A model generated the notes under the pieces. It worked only from the letters and a program-made list of their open reading frames with translations. It was not told the origin of the DNA and made no database searches. Below are positions 12,659 through 23,249 of a stretch of 64,000 bases of DNA, piece after piece. The DNA lies in assembly GCA_030674185.1 (NCBI GenBank), contig JAPXFY010000015.1, forward strand, positions 23,132,986 to 23,196,985. Direction: 5' to 3'. Positions within the stretch are counted from its first letter, which is position 1, and every line of letters begins with the position of its first letter. The position numbers were made by a program, and so were the translations under genes. The DNA is from Monoplex corrugatus. Lineage: Eukaryota; Mollusca; Gastropoda; Littorinimorpha; Ranellidae.

Positions 12659-12763
12659 TGAACTTGAACTTGAACTGTACGATGTTTGAGGTCTTGTAGG
12701 AAGTCCTGTTCATGGATCCGTGTGGGTTATACGGCTACTATACTAAAACTTTACATGCGTGGC

Positions 12764-14194
12764 TTATTGGCAAGACGGATTGTACTGGTCGAGTTTCTTC
12801 TTCCAGCAAGCACCCAACATACTCTTGAGGGCATTTACAGAAGGTGCCAGGACCACTTCGTCTGGGAGGCTGTTCCACGTTTTGGTGATTCTTTCGCTGA
12901 AGAAGTGTTTCCTGGTATCGCAGTGGGTGTGGTGCGGGAACAGTTTCATTGCATTTCCTCTGGTGCCTGCATCCTTGGGAGTTTCAGGCTTTGGTTTTTC
13001 GGTCTTGTAGATTCTGTGAACATATTTGAAGGTGTCGATCATATCCCCATTGAGACCGGTGCTCCAAGCTGGGCAGGCCAAGTCGCTGTAGTCTTGCTGG
13101 GTATGGTAGTTCACTGATTGAGGAGATCAACTTTGTGGCTCGGCGCTGCACATCCTCTAATTGTTTGCATAATGTCTTATGTCGGGGTTGCCACACAGTT
13201 TGTCCATACTCGAGGATAGGCCTTGCTAGTAGTGTCTTGTATAGCTGAATGAAGAGCTTGCAGTCTAAGAACTCGAAGGTTCTGCGGATGACGCCAATTA
13301 CGCTGTTTGCTCTTGATGTGACGTTGTCAACGTGTTGCTTAAATTTGAGGTCGTTGTCAACATGAACGCCGAGATCCTCTTCCACCTCACTTTCTGCCAG
13401 GGGTATTTCTCTGCTAGTTCTGGTTTCAGCGTCTGTGTGCTTCATATGGTACGTTGCTTCTGATTTCCGTGTGCCGAGTTTCATCACTTTGCATTTCTGT
13501 AGGTGGAATCTCAGAAGCCAATCGTCCGACCATTTCTGGAGGCTGTCTAGGTCCTGCTGGAGTGATGCAGTTGATTCTTGGTCATCGCTTGCGGCATTCA
13601 ATTTTGTGTCATCTGCAAATAGTTTGACGGTGTTTTGTACATGTTTTGGCAGATCATTGATGTATATGACAAATAGGATCGGTCCTAACACACTACCTTG
13701 TGGGATACCGCTTGTGACTGCAGCCTCTTCAGAGAAAGTTCCATTGATTCTAACTCGTTGCTTTCGATCACCAAGGAAGGCTGCTATCCAGTTGAGTATT
13801 GGGCCTTTTATTCCGTGGGCTTCGACTTTGCTCAGCAGACGACGATGCAGTACAGTGTTGAAGGCTTTTTGAAAGTCCATACACACGTCGCCAATGCTGC
13901 TGCCAGAGTCGATGAGTCTGGTCCAGTCGTCGAGAGCTTCCAGTAGATTTGTCACACATGATTTCCACTGGACGAACCCATGTTGCTCCTCACATAGTAG
14001 CTCATTGCGTTGTAGGTGATTCATTATTTGTTCCCTCAGAAGTTTTTCCATTGCCTTGCACAGGATGCAGGTTAGGCTGACAGGGCGATAGTTTCCTGGT
14101 TGCTGTTGGCTTCCTTTCCTCTTGTAAATGGGGGTGACTGTGGTTTCTTTCCAATCAGTTGGTATTTCCCCACGGTCCAGAGTGAGGCGGAACA
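12764..14194 (-). pseudogene. CR1-like LINE reverse transcriptase
   Basis: Minus-strand RT. The long frame from 14194 to 12984 holds GNYRPVSLTC, EEQHGFVQ, block-A FQKAFNTVLH (usually FSKAFD), SGIPQGSVLGPILF and the catalytic FADD in KLFADDTKL. The C-terminal block resumes in a second frame at 13114-12764, with the RKHFFSERITKTWNSLP signature that ends CR1-type ORF2. The ATG at 14234 belongs to the adjoining L2 tail and not to this protein: homology begins at 14194, exactly where the (AAT)n tail of copy B starts. Frameshift near 13000; 5' half missing. Confidence 0.85.
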
Positions 14195-14459
14195 GGTAAT
14201 AATAATAATAATAATGTTTATTTGTATACCGCATATTCCATATAAAAACATGCTCACCAGCGCTTTACGTTTCGCAAAAAAGGCAAATGGTGATAAAAAA
14301 TGTTCACAATTACATACACTATAAGATTACAACATACATTGAAGTATACAAGTGAGAAGATACATAAGAAACCACAGAATATTAAAGTTTAAACACTGAC
14401 TCATGCAATGAAAAAAATAACAGATTTTTCAAATGAATAAAGAGGCATACTGTGTTTAC

Positions 14460-14640
14460 ATATTGCTGCGTGTGTGTGCGTGCGTACGTGTGTGTGTGTA
14501 CGTGTGCGTGTGTGTGTGTACGTGTGTGTGTGTGCGTGCGTGTGCGTTGCTGTGCGCGCGCGCGCGCGCGTGTGTGTGTGCGTGCGTGTGCTATATTTGC
14601 ATACGTGTGTGTGTGTGTTCGTGCATGCAACAGTTGTACA
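14460..14640. repeat. (GT)n/(GC)n microsatellite in the L2-like 3' UTR
   Basis: GT-rich repeat with a (CG)n core at about 14555-14570, collinear with 4140-4296 and 4665-4720 of copy A. Confidence 0.88.
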
Positions 14641-14706
14641 TAAGATTATAATCAATATTTTGAATGACGATAAAAACACAGAAAAATTCTAATTCATATA
14701 CAGGAA

Positions 14707-15409
14707 TATAGGGGCTGGAACTAAACAGCAGGAAGACTGAAGTCATGGTGATCAGTAAAAAACATGAAATCCCCTCATACAAAATAACAGCAAATGGCAC
14801 AACCTTGACACGGGTTGATAAATTCAAATACCCGGGAACGATCATTTCATCAGATGGCAGATGCACATCAGAAATAGCCGACAGAATCGGCCAAGCCAAA
14901 ACAGCATTCAAGAAGATGACAAGCATTCTTACCAACAAATGCCTGTCAATTAACATCAGGAAGAGAGTTCTTGAATGTTATATAGAACCAATATTGTTGT
15001 ACGGATGCGAGGCGTGGACAGTCAAGAAACAAAGCCAGAACAAGATTGAGGCAGCCGAGATGTGGTTTCTGAGAAGAATGTTGCGAGTTCCATGGACAAC
15101 AAAGAAAACAAACGAGACAGTCTTGATGGAGGCAGACACAAGTAGATCACTCGTAAAGAAGATTAGGAAATGACAGGCAACATTTGTAGGCCATTTTGTG
15201 AGGAGGGGGGACTTGGAGCACCTGGTCACAACGGGAAAGCTGGAGGGAAAGAGAGCACCGGGTAGACCCAGGGAGAAAATGCTGGACGGACTTGCAGAGT
15301 GGCTGGGGACGAGGAGGGTGGGGGAGATGCTAGGGGCAACGAAAGATAGAGACAGATGGAAGTTCATGATCGCCAACGCCATGCGGCAGAGCACCTGATG
15401 ATGATGATG
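14707..15409 (+). mobile_element. RTE-type LINE 3' fragment nested in L2 copy B
   Basis: Plus-strand 3' end of an RTE element. The main frame (14745-15173) covers the post-RT segment (FKYPGTIISSDGRCTSEIA, ILLYGCEAWTVKKQSQ, MWFLRRMLRVPW). A TGA interrupts before the FVGHF/RAPGRPRE block (15198-15398). It ends in (GAT)n at 15397-15409, the usual RTE terminus. The flanks are ATACAGGAA at 14698-14706 and 15410-15418, and copy A has a single uninterrupted ATACAGGAA. This shows a clean target-primed insertion with a 9-bp duplication and gives a relative age: younger than copy B. Confidence 0.9.
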
Positions 15410-15642
15410 ATACAGGAAAAACATTATGACTTCAGTATTGCAGCATTAACACCTTGACAATCAAAATTACTTCACAAATTATAATCTGTTTGCATATCAT
15501 ATATCACAATTTACATACAAAAAAAGATTAAGAAATTTCTTAAAGTATTTCAGTCTCTTTCCCACTCAATTTCTCCCCTATCCCCTCCTCAGCTGTAAAC
15601 ATGCAGTGATACACACACATGCTCACTCATGCACACATGCGC

Positions 15643-15644
<2 letters not shown>

Positions 15645-15713
<69 letters not shown>

Positions 15714-15740
15714 CACACACACACACACATATGCACGCAC
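15645..15740. repeat. (CA)n microsatellite
   Basis: About 95 bp CA repeat in the 3' UTR of L2 copy B, equivalent to 5019-5128 in copy A. Confidence 0.92.
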
Positions 15741-15831
15741 ACACACACCTCGCTCTGTAGGCGCTTATGCAAAATACTATTATATAGGCAGGAGAAATTA
15801 GTCTGATGACAGACTTGCAAACTAAGGCTCT

Positions 15832-17473
15832 TCAGGTTAGATGAGTTTGAAAGAGGTGGGTTTTCAAGTGTTGTTTGAAGGTTGAGAAACACTTAGTTTT
15901 TCTAAGAGACAATGGTAGAGAGTTCCATACATTTGGGCCAAAGACAGAGAAAGACTTTTTACCAAAGGTGTCTAGAGAGAAGCTAGGAACAATAAGCAGT
16001 GAGGTGTCAGAAGAGCGGAGTGTTCGAGAAGGTTTGTAACACTGCAGGAGGTTGGCAAGATAGGATGGCACATTCTCATGATAGATACACTGAAAGCAGA
16101 GATAGGCAACTTTATATTGAATCCTAGCCTTTACCGGGAGCCAATAAAGTGTTCTAAGCAAAGATTTTGCACTCTCACGCCTGGGCTTGCGGAGAACAAG
16201 GCGAGCCACATGGTTCTGTATGCGCTGAAGTTTATATAGTTGATTGTCATGGAGACCTGCGAATAGAGAGTTACAATAGTCCAGTCTAGATAGTATGAAA
16301 GAGACAGCAAGCTTGTTGGCAGCATCAGTGGAAAGAAAGGAGCGAATCTTACCTATTCTGCGTAGCTGATAGTACAGAGTACGGCACAACTGTTTGACAT
16401 GGGCTTCCATCGACAGTGTTTGATCCAGGTAGAAGCCAAGATTTCTTACAGTTTGTGAGAAAGATACATCACAACCAGAGATAGACATGGGGGCATGAGT
16501 AACTTGATTGATCTTTGACTTAGTACCAGTAACAATAAGCTCAGTTTTATCATCATTCATCTTCAGCTTGTTTTCGCTCATCCACTTGGAGATATCCTCT
16601 ATACAATCTCTCAGACTGCACACAAGAGCGTCAAAATTTGATGGAGCAGAGGAGCTATGCAGCTGTGACTCATCCGCAAAGAAGTGGTATGAGTGACCTG
16701 ACTGATGAATGGTAGTGCTGAGAGGTTGTGTATACATAGTGAACAGGGCCGGTCCCAAGACAGAACCTTGTGGGACACCACATTTCAGCACAGATGGATT
16801 TGATTTGTGGCCAATGACAACAGACTGGGTACGGCCAATCAAATATGAGGTAAACCAGTCCAGAACCGTTCCAGAACAGCCAAAAGTGGTACGCAACCGC
16901 GTTATGAGGATGCTATGGTCTATGGTGTCAAATGCTGCTGACAAAGTCAAGCAGTGACAAGATAGACACACTCCCATTGTCTGAAGCCTGAAGGAGGTCA
17001 TTGACCACACGCAATAGAGCGGTTTATGTGCTATGGCACTTACGGTAGGCTGACTGAAATGGCTCTAGCAGGTTGTGAGATTCCACATGCTGCAGAAGCT
17101 GTTCTAGTACAATACGTTCCAAAACCTTTGATAGGAATGGTAGATTGGAAACTGGACGATAATTCATCAAGCAATCTGGGTCAAGGTTTGCCTTCTTCAG
17201 AAAGGGCTTGACAAGAGCGTGCTTAAAGCACTGAGGCACAACAACAGATGACAAGGACTTATTCATAATATCTGTGACAATTGGAGTAATTTCATCTAGA
17301 CAATCAAATAGGATAGAGGCAGGGATAGGGTCAAGGTCACAGGACTTCTTTGGCATTTTCTTCAGTATCTCTCTCACACAACCTTCAGACATAAGCTCAA
17401 AATTTTCTAGCTGTGTACCAGAGAACACAACAGCATTAGTGGGGCATGCACATGACTGATCAGGAATCAACAT
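15832..17473 (-). pseudogene. L2-like LINE reverse transcriptase (copy B)
   Basis: The RT is spread over two frames. 17473-17024 gives the fingers (KKSCDLDPIPASIL, NYRPVSNLPFLSKVLE, FQSAYRK). 17010-15832 (392 codons) gives AAFDTIDHSIL, CGVPQGSVLGPALF, the active-site box and the thumb through SFSVFGPNVWNSLPLSLRK to the stop. A frameshift at about 17010 joins them. The active-site box reads FADES where L2-group enzymes normally have two aspartates; the second Asp is Glu here. The first Met of each frame is arbitrary. This is the longest LINE ORF in the window, but it is not intact. Confidence 0.87.
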
Positions 17474-18846
17474 TGACAGGCTTTATCACCTCTCCAGTTC
17501 AGATCACAATTGGTCAATCCTTGTTTCAGGAAAGAGTTTATGTGGCTCCAATAAGTGATCCAACGCTTCTGGTGCATGATTTGCTACATCATTGGGGGGC
17601 AGTCCATGACATGCAATCAGACACTTTAATGATTGGGAAAGAAAAGATTCCTCTGAAATTGCAGTTTAGAAGTACTCCTCCATCAGTGGCTAGAGTAATG
17701 GCTGCCAAGAAGACAGTGATTCCCCCAAATTCTGTTGCCAGGGTAAAGGGCAAGGTGGATAAAGTGCTGCAAGACTGCTACATCGAGTCAAGCAATAACG
17801 CCGATGTCTTGATACCAAGAGTATTGCAGAAAGCACAGTGTGATTCAGTGATATGCCTGGTCAACCCTGACGACAGATACTACACTATCAAGCAAGGGCA
17901 GTATCTGGCTGACGCTTTTGAGGTGGAGAAAATAGTGGAAACAAATAAAACTGAACTGAAAACTTGCAAGTCAAGGAAAGAACCTCTGTTCTGCACAGTT
18001 ACATCATCAGAGAAGCAGAAGAACCCCGATGGTCCCAAATCTCAGAAATCTAGTAAAGTGCCAGAACATCTTCAACAGCTAGCTGATCAGTCAAGTGAGC
18101 ACCTTTTAAAAGAACAGAAGGAGCAGTTAGACAAACTTGTATGCAGCTATGAAGATGTCTTCGCCAAAAGTGACTTTGATTTGGGTAATTTCACGGCCAT
18201 CGAACTTACCATCGACACAGGGGAGGCCAAGCCAACCAAGCAACGTATGCGTCGAACTCCAGCAGTGTTTGCAGGGGAAGAGGAGGCACACTTAAAAAAA
18301 ATGCTCGATTCTGGTGTGATCCAGGAGTCAGTTTCTGAATGGGCTTCAGCTCCTGTGTTGATCCGGAAAAAAGATGGGTCTGTACGGTGGTGTATTGACT
18401 ATAGGGCTCTCAATGATGTCACTGTGAAGGATACGTTTCCACTTCCGCTGGTTGAGGACTGCATGGACACTTTGTCAGGCAGTGTTTGGTTTTCCAAACT
18501 GGATGCCAACAGTGCTTACTGGCAAGTGAGGATCAAAGAGGCTGACCGCAAAAAGACTGCATTCCTGACAAAGTATGGGCTTTTTGAACATGTTCGGATG
18601 GGTTTTGGTCTTACCAATGCACCTGCAACTTTTGCCCGGGTGGTGAATCTCATTCTGAGGGGATTCAGATGGAATACAGTTCTGGCTTTCCTGGATGACA
18701 TTCTAGTGTTGGGCAAAAGTTTTGATGATCACCTGCAAAATTTGAAGGAGGTACTTGAGCGGTTCAGGCAACAAGGGATCAAATTGAAATCAAGGAAATG
18801 TTTACTCATCCATAAGGAGGTAGATGATGTCGATGTCAGACCGTGA
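17463..18846 (+). pseudogene. gypsy 2 protease C-terminus and reverse transcriptase
   Basis: The open frame (17446-18846, 466 codons; its first Met is in the flanking LINE, so it is not a real start) begins inside the aspartic-protease C-terminal half (ERVYVAPISDPTLLVHDLL). A linker follows, then the RT: VFAKSDFDLG, ASAPVLIRKKDGSVRWCIDYRALN, DTFPLPLVEDCMDTLSG, FSKLDANSAYWQV, MGFGLTNAPATFARV and the active site FLDD at residues 415-418 (the common Y/F-x-DD form). The protease catalytic DTG is upstream of the break and absent. The reading ends in a small deletion near 18820, after which RT resumes in another frame. Confidence 0.88.
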
Positions 18847-19561
18847 CACCAAAACAGTTGCTGAGTGGCCTACCCCCAAGAGTTCCAAAGACGTTGAACG
18901 ATTCCTGGGCTTTGTTAATCATCACAGAACATTTGTCCCAAAGTTTGCTGAACTGGCCCAGCCTTTGTACAGTTTCACAGGAAAAAACAAGTTCAAGTGG
19001 GAGGAACAACAACAAAAAGCTTTCGAAGCTTTGAAGAAAACCTTGACGGAACTACCTGTACTAGCACTTCCAAATGGAACGGATCCACTCATTCTGGACA
19101 CTGATGCGAGTGATACAGCAATCGGTGCAGTACTTAGTCAGGTGTAGGAAGGAGTTGAGAAGGTCATAGCTTATAGCAGTTTTCCCCTCACTCCTGAACA
19201 GTAAAGGTATTGTACTACCCGCAAGGAACTATTGAGTATTGTGAGATTTACAAGGCAATTCAAATACTATTTGCTGGGTAGAGTTTTCACAGTCAGGACT
19301 GACCACTCGAGTCTTATTTGGCTTCTGCGGTTCAAGGATCCCCAAGGTCAGCTAGCGCGATGGATGGAGGAGTTGTCCCAGTATCATGTGGTTGTAAAAC
19401 ATCGTCCAGGAATCAAGCATGGAAATGTGGATGCTCTGTCGCGGATTCCGGATGATCTATCTCCATGTCATACATTCATCGCAGGGATCAAGCCTGAAAG
19501 TCTGCCTTGTGGGGGTTGCCATTACTGCCAGACAGCTGAGGAGCACTGGAGAAGTAGATGA
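18824..19561 (+). pseudogene. gypsy 2 RT connection and RNase H
   Basis: Resumes with KTVAEWPTPKSSKDVERFLG (RT connection) and FVPKFAELAQPLY. RNase H follows: LILDTDASDTAIGAVLSQ, with the first catalytic Asp, then two stops (TAG 19145-19147, TAA at about 19202). It continues with TTRKELLSIVRF (catalytic Glu), FTVRTDHSSLIWL (Asp) and the terminal HGNVDALSRIP. After RNase H come cysteines in CGGCHYCQ and a stop at 19559-19561. The order is standard Ty3/gypsy. Confidence 0.87.
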
Positions 19562-19918
19562 AGCAACAACTCTGTCTCGGATGAAACCTCAGTACAATGA
19601 TAAAAACATCCAATCAGATTCAATCAGAGTGGTAGTTGAGACGGGTTCAGCTGTGAAAACTCAGAAAAGAAATGTTAGGGAAGATTCTTTGGTCAGTACT
19701 TCATCAAAGGTTGGCTGCAAAAAGAGCACTCAGGACATTGGGCGAACTTCCAGGGGAGATTTATGCTCCGGACCGGCATCAAAGCTGCAAAAGGTAGGAA
19801 GGACAGTATTTGCTCAGCGTTTACCGGAAATCCATGGCAGAGAGCAGGGTTTCTTGTATGATCAGTTTCTGTGAAGGTTCCTGCCGAAGGTTTTCAGGAG
19901 TTATTGGCAGAGACTCCT
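19562..19918 (+). pseudogene. gypsy 2 RNase H-integrase linker (before the array)
   Basis: An open frame (19419-19874) here carries a serine/lysine-rich low-complexity stretch ending shortly before the tandem array. Its position between RNase H and integrase makes it the pol linker. No domain is recognised. Confidence 0.5.
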
Positions 19919-21248
19919 GTCAGTTCTCTTGTACACTCTGGTGTACATGTCAGTCCTCTTGTACACTCGTGTGTACATGCAGTCCTCTTGTACACTCGGG
20001 TGTATATGACAGTCCTCTTGTACACTCTGGTGTACATGACCATCCTCTTGTACACTCGGGTGTGCATATCAGCTCTCTTGTGCACTCAGGTGTACATGAC
20101 AGTTCTCTTGTACACTCTGGTGTACATGTCAGCTCTCGTGTGCACTAAGGTGTACATGACAGTTCTCTTGTACACTCTGTGTAATGTCAGTCCTCTTGTA
20201 CACTCTGGTGTACATGTCAGTCCTCTTGTACACTCTGGTGTACATGTCAGCTCTCATGTGCACTCAGGTGTACATGACAATCCTCTTGTACACTCTGGTG
20301 TACATGTCAGTCCTCTTGTACACTCTGGTGTACATATCAGTTCTCTGTGCACTCTGGTGTACATGACAGTTCTCTTGTGCACTCTGGTGTACATATCAGT
20401 TCTCTTGTGCACTCTGGTGTACATGACAGTTCTCTTGTGCACTCTGGTGTACATATCAGTTCTCTTGTGCACTCTGGTGTACATGACGTCCTCTTGTACA
20501 CTCTGGTGTGCATATCAGCTCTCTTGTGCACTCAGGTGTACATGACCCATCCTCTTGTACACTCTGGTGTACATGTCAGCTCTCGTGTGCACTAAGGTGT
20601 ACATGACAGTTCTCTTGTACACTCTGGTGTAATGTCAGTCCTCTTGTATACTCTGGTGTACATGTCAGTCCTCTTGTACACTCTGGTGTACATGTCAGCT
20701 CTGTGTGCACTCAGGTGTACATGACAGTTCTCTTGTACACTCTGGTGTACATGACAATCCTCTTGTACACTCTGGTGTACATGACCGTCCTCTTGTACAC
20801 TTGGTGTACATGACAGTTCTCTTGTACACTCTGGTGTACATGTCAGTTCTCTTGTGCACTCTGTATACATGACAGTTCTCTTGGACATTCTGGTGTACAT
20901 GACAATCCTCTTGTACACTCTGGTATACATGTCAGTCCTCTTGTACACTCTGGTGTACATGACATTCCTCTTGCACACTCTGGTGTACATGTCAGTCCTC
21001 TTGTACACTCTGGTGTCATGTCAGTTCTCTTGTACACTCTGTGTCATGTCAGTTCTCTTGTACACTCTGGTGTACATGTCAGTTCTCTTGTACACTCAAA
21101 TGTACATGACAGTTCTCTTGTGCACTCAGGTGTGTATGACAAGTTCTCTTGTGCACTCAGGTGTATATGACAGTTCTCTTGTGCACTCAGGTGTACATGA
21201 CAGTTCTCTTGTGCACCCTGATGTACATGGCAGTTCTCTTGCGCCTTC
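19919..21248. repeat. 30-bp minisatellite, about 44 units, each with a 7-bp hairpin
   Basis: The unit is close to CAGTTCTCTTGTACACTCTGGTGTACATGT, cut here to the core TGTACAC-TCTG-GTGTACA: two perfectly complementary 7-mers around a 4-base loop. Common variants are GTGCAC for GTACAC, TCAG for TCTG, ATGAC for ATGTC and ATATC for ATGTC. Because 30 is divisible by three the array translates openly in several frames on both strands (10-residue repeats). It lies in the gypsy pol linker, between RNase H and integrase. Confidence 0.93.
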
Positions 21249-22145
21249 GGGAAGCATGCATGACAGTTTTCGTGTGTGTTTGGGCGACACACGCGTCAGG
21301 CCACAGTCTGGGCACAGTCTTCAGGAAGGTTTCAGTAAGAATGCTGAGGGACCTCTTGGTTGTTCAAAACTTGAACAAAAAGGCCATAACAGGAAGACAA
21401 AGGTCAGACAGTTTGCATCGGTGACAGATTCTCTTGACAGTAAGCCCAGGCAGGTGGCACAAGAACACGAAAAAAGTTTTCAGTAGGGATGGTCCAAATT
21501 ACAAAGAAGATTTTGTTCAGGACTGCTTTGATGAAAAAGTGGATCTTGACTGGGATCGCTCCATGGACAACTTCCCTTCTGATGCTTGGGAATGCCACAT
21601 AAAGGATTCTGGTTTTGACATCGAAATCCAAAATAATCAGGCGCACATCAAGATCTGTAAGTTGGAATTAGCTCATGAAGCTACGGCAGAAAATCCTTCT
21701 TGCTGGGGGTTCACTCACTGTGAAATCAGAGAGGCGCAAGAAAAAGATGAAGATCTGCAACTGCTCATAAATCACTTGCAAGAGAAAGTAAACCCTGGAG
21801 AAGGAGAGCTTTTTCTAACTTCACCAAGTGCGAAATACAACTGGGTGAACAGAGACTTGTTTTTGCTTCAAGAGGGTGTTCTTTTCAAGCAAAAGAATGA
21901 CTCTCATGAACTGCTGATGGTGGTTCCAACAAACGTGCAAGAAAAAGCGATTCAGTGGCATCATGACATCCCTAGCAGCTCATCAGGGAGTAGCCAGAAC
22001 AAAAACAAAACTGAAGGAGAAATTCTTTTGGTTTTACTTGTCTCGAGATGTGGACAACTATGTGTTGACTTGTGAAGTTTGCAGTAGGAACAAAAAAAAA
22101 AAAAACGTTATGGAAAGGTTCCACTGACTGAATACCATGCAGGAG
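21249..22145 (+). pseudogene. gypsy 2 linker and integrase zinc-finger region
   Basis: The frame 21434-22075 resumes pol after the array with an acidic linker (DLDWDRSMDNFPSDAWE), then EAQEKDEDLQLLI, WVNRDLFLLQEGVLFK and ELLMVVPTNVQEKAI, which lead into the integrase HHCC finger. The first histidines (QWHHD) are in this frame. The rest of the finger (AHQGVARTK, TCEVCSRNK) is in another frame after a shift near 21985. A 14-A run at about 22093-22106 may have caused a further slip. The core domain follows at 22151. Confidence 0.75.
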
Positions 22146-22150
22146 CACCT

Positions 22151-22987
22151 ATGGAACGAGTCCACATCGATTTCATTGGACCACTCCCTAAAACATCAAG
22201 GGGTAATGAACACTGTCTCATGATGGTGGATCAATTCACAAAGTGGGTTGTGTATATTCCATTACCATCACAAAAAGCTGAGGTGACAGCAAAAGCCGCC
22301 ATTGATGAGTTTTTCTCCAGATTTGGTTGTCTGCTCCAAATTTTCTCTGATCAGGGACGTAATTTTGAGAGCAGATTGTTTGAGGCTTTGTGCCAAGCGC
22401 TTCAAATTCACAAAGCCCGAACTATGCCATACAGACCGTCATCCAATGGTCAGGTAGAGCGGTACAATCGGACACTTTTGGATGCTGTTCGATGTTTTCT
22501 TGGAAAAAAGCAAAACAGGTGGGACGAACATGTTCAACAAATAGCAGGTGCAATCAGAGCTTGAGTGAACAGATCAACAGGATACACCCCCAACATGCTG
22601 ATGCTGGGGAGGGAAGTGAATACTCCAGCACAGCTAATGTTTCCCATCCCAGGACAGAAATTTGAAAGCCATGAGGAATATGTGTCCAAGTTGGTGAAGA
22701 ACATGCAAGAGGCTCACACCTCTCCTAAAGAAGTCTTGAAAACATCTAAAAAGAACATGAAGCGCAACTACGATTTGAAAGTGTTGCTGAGACCCTACGC
22801 CGAGGTTGATGTGGTGTACCTGTTAGATACAGCAGTTCGGAAGGGCAAATGCAAGAAACTTTGTTCACCGTGGAAAGGTTCTGGTGTTATTGTGAAAAAG
22901 TTGTCCGTATATTTGTATCAGGTCAAGCTCCGAAATTCTGTGTTTGTGTCACAAATCATGACAGAATGGTGCCATGCAGGGATATAA
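22151..22987 (+). pseudogene. gypsy 2 integrase core and C-terminal module
   Basis: The core frame (22151-22564) contains all three catalytic residues: D7 (VHIDFIGP), D67 (FSDQGRNF) and E103 (SNGQVERYN), with D-x35-E spacing. A TGA at 22562-22564 is followed in the next frame by VNRSTGYTPNMLMLGRE, the usual continuation. The frame 22565-22987 carries a C-terminal module (VVYLLDTAVRKGKCKKL, PWKGSGVIVKKLS, YLYQVKL) resembling the GPY/F-type domain of metaviral integrases. A frameshift near 22955 moves the NHDRM-PCRD end into the PHD-bearing frame. Confidence 0.87.
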
Positions 22988-23226
22988 AAGTTCCAGCCTG
23001 GATCAACAAATATCTGGCCCACGGACATGATGACAACCAGAATGATACCCCAGAAGAGGAGGATCGAGGACTGTACTGCGTTTGCAAAAAATCGTGGTGA
23101 AGAGGACGATTCATGATCCAATGTGACTATTGTGATGAATGGTATCACGGCTCATGTGTAAATGTGACAGCAACGGATGCACTAAATATTGATAAATACA
23201 AATGCGCATCTTGTCGTGATCATTAA
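22955..23226 (+). pseudogene. C-terminal PHD finger of gypsy 2 pol
   Basis: After the integrase end (NHDRMVPCRDIKVPAWI) and an acidic spacer (NDTPEEEDRG), the frame gives a C4HC3 zinc-finger pattern: Cys-x-Cys (YCVC), Cys-x2-Cys (QCDYC), His-x2-Cys (YHGSC) and Cys-x2-Cys (KCASC). The diagnostic tryptophan precedes the His (DEWYH). That is a PHD finger, a module that commonly reads histone H3 tails. One in-frame TGA at 23098-23100 lies between the first and second ligand pairs; the reading then runs to TAA at 23224-23226. An attractive inference is chromatin-guided integration, analogous to chromodomains on chromoviral integrases. Confidence 0.8.
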
Positions 23227-23249
23227 TCAAATATTAGCCTGTTGCTGAT

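Larger units (their letters stand above)
14195..17462 (-). mobile_element. L2-like LINE (copy B), RT plus 3' UTR, with a nested RTE insertion
   Basis: Minus-strand element running from a broken 5' RT side at 17462 to its (AAT)n 3' terminus at 14195-14213. It is collinear with copy A (3858-5437) except for a 703-bp RTE fragment at 14707-15409 flanked by a 9-bp duplication. To its right is Ty3/gypsy DNA and to its left a CR1-like RT, so it sits at a composite junction and not as one insertion in a single host element. Confidence 0.85.

Noticed and set aside
12984..14234. ATG at 14234 as the true start of the CR1-like ORF
   Set aside because: The first 13 codons translate the (AAT)n tail of an adjacent L2 element; RT homology begins at 14194.
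19919..21248. CRISPR-like array
   Set aside because: Units abut with no unique spacers and the context is eukaryotic; it is a minisatellite. The same applies to 47040-47876 and 60133-61850.
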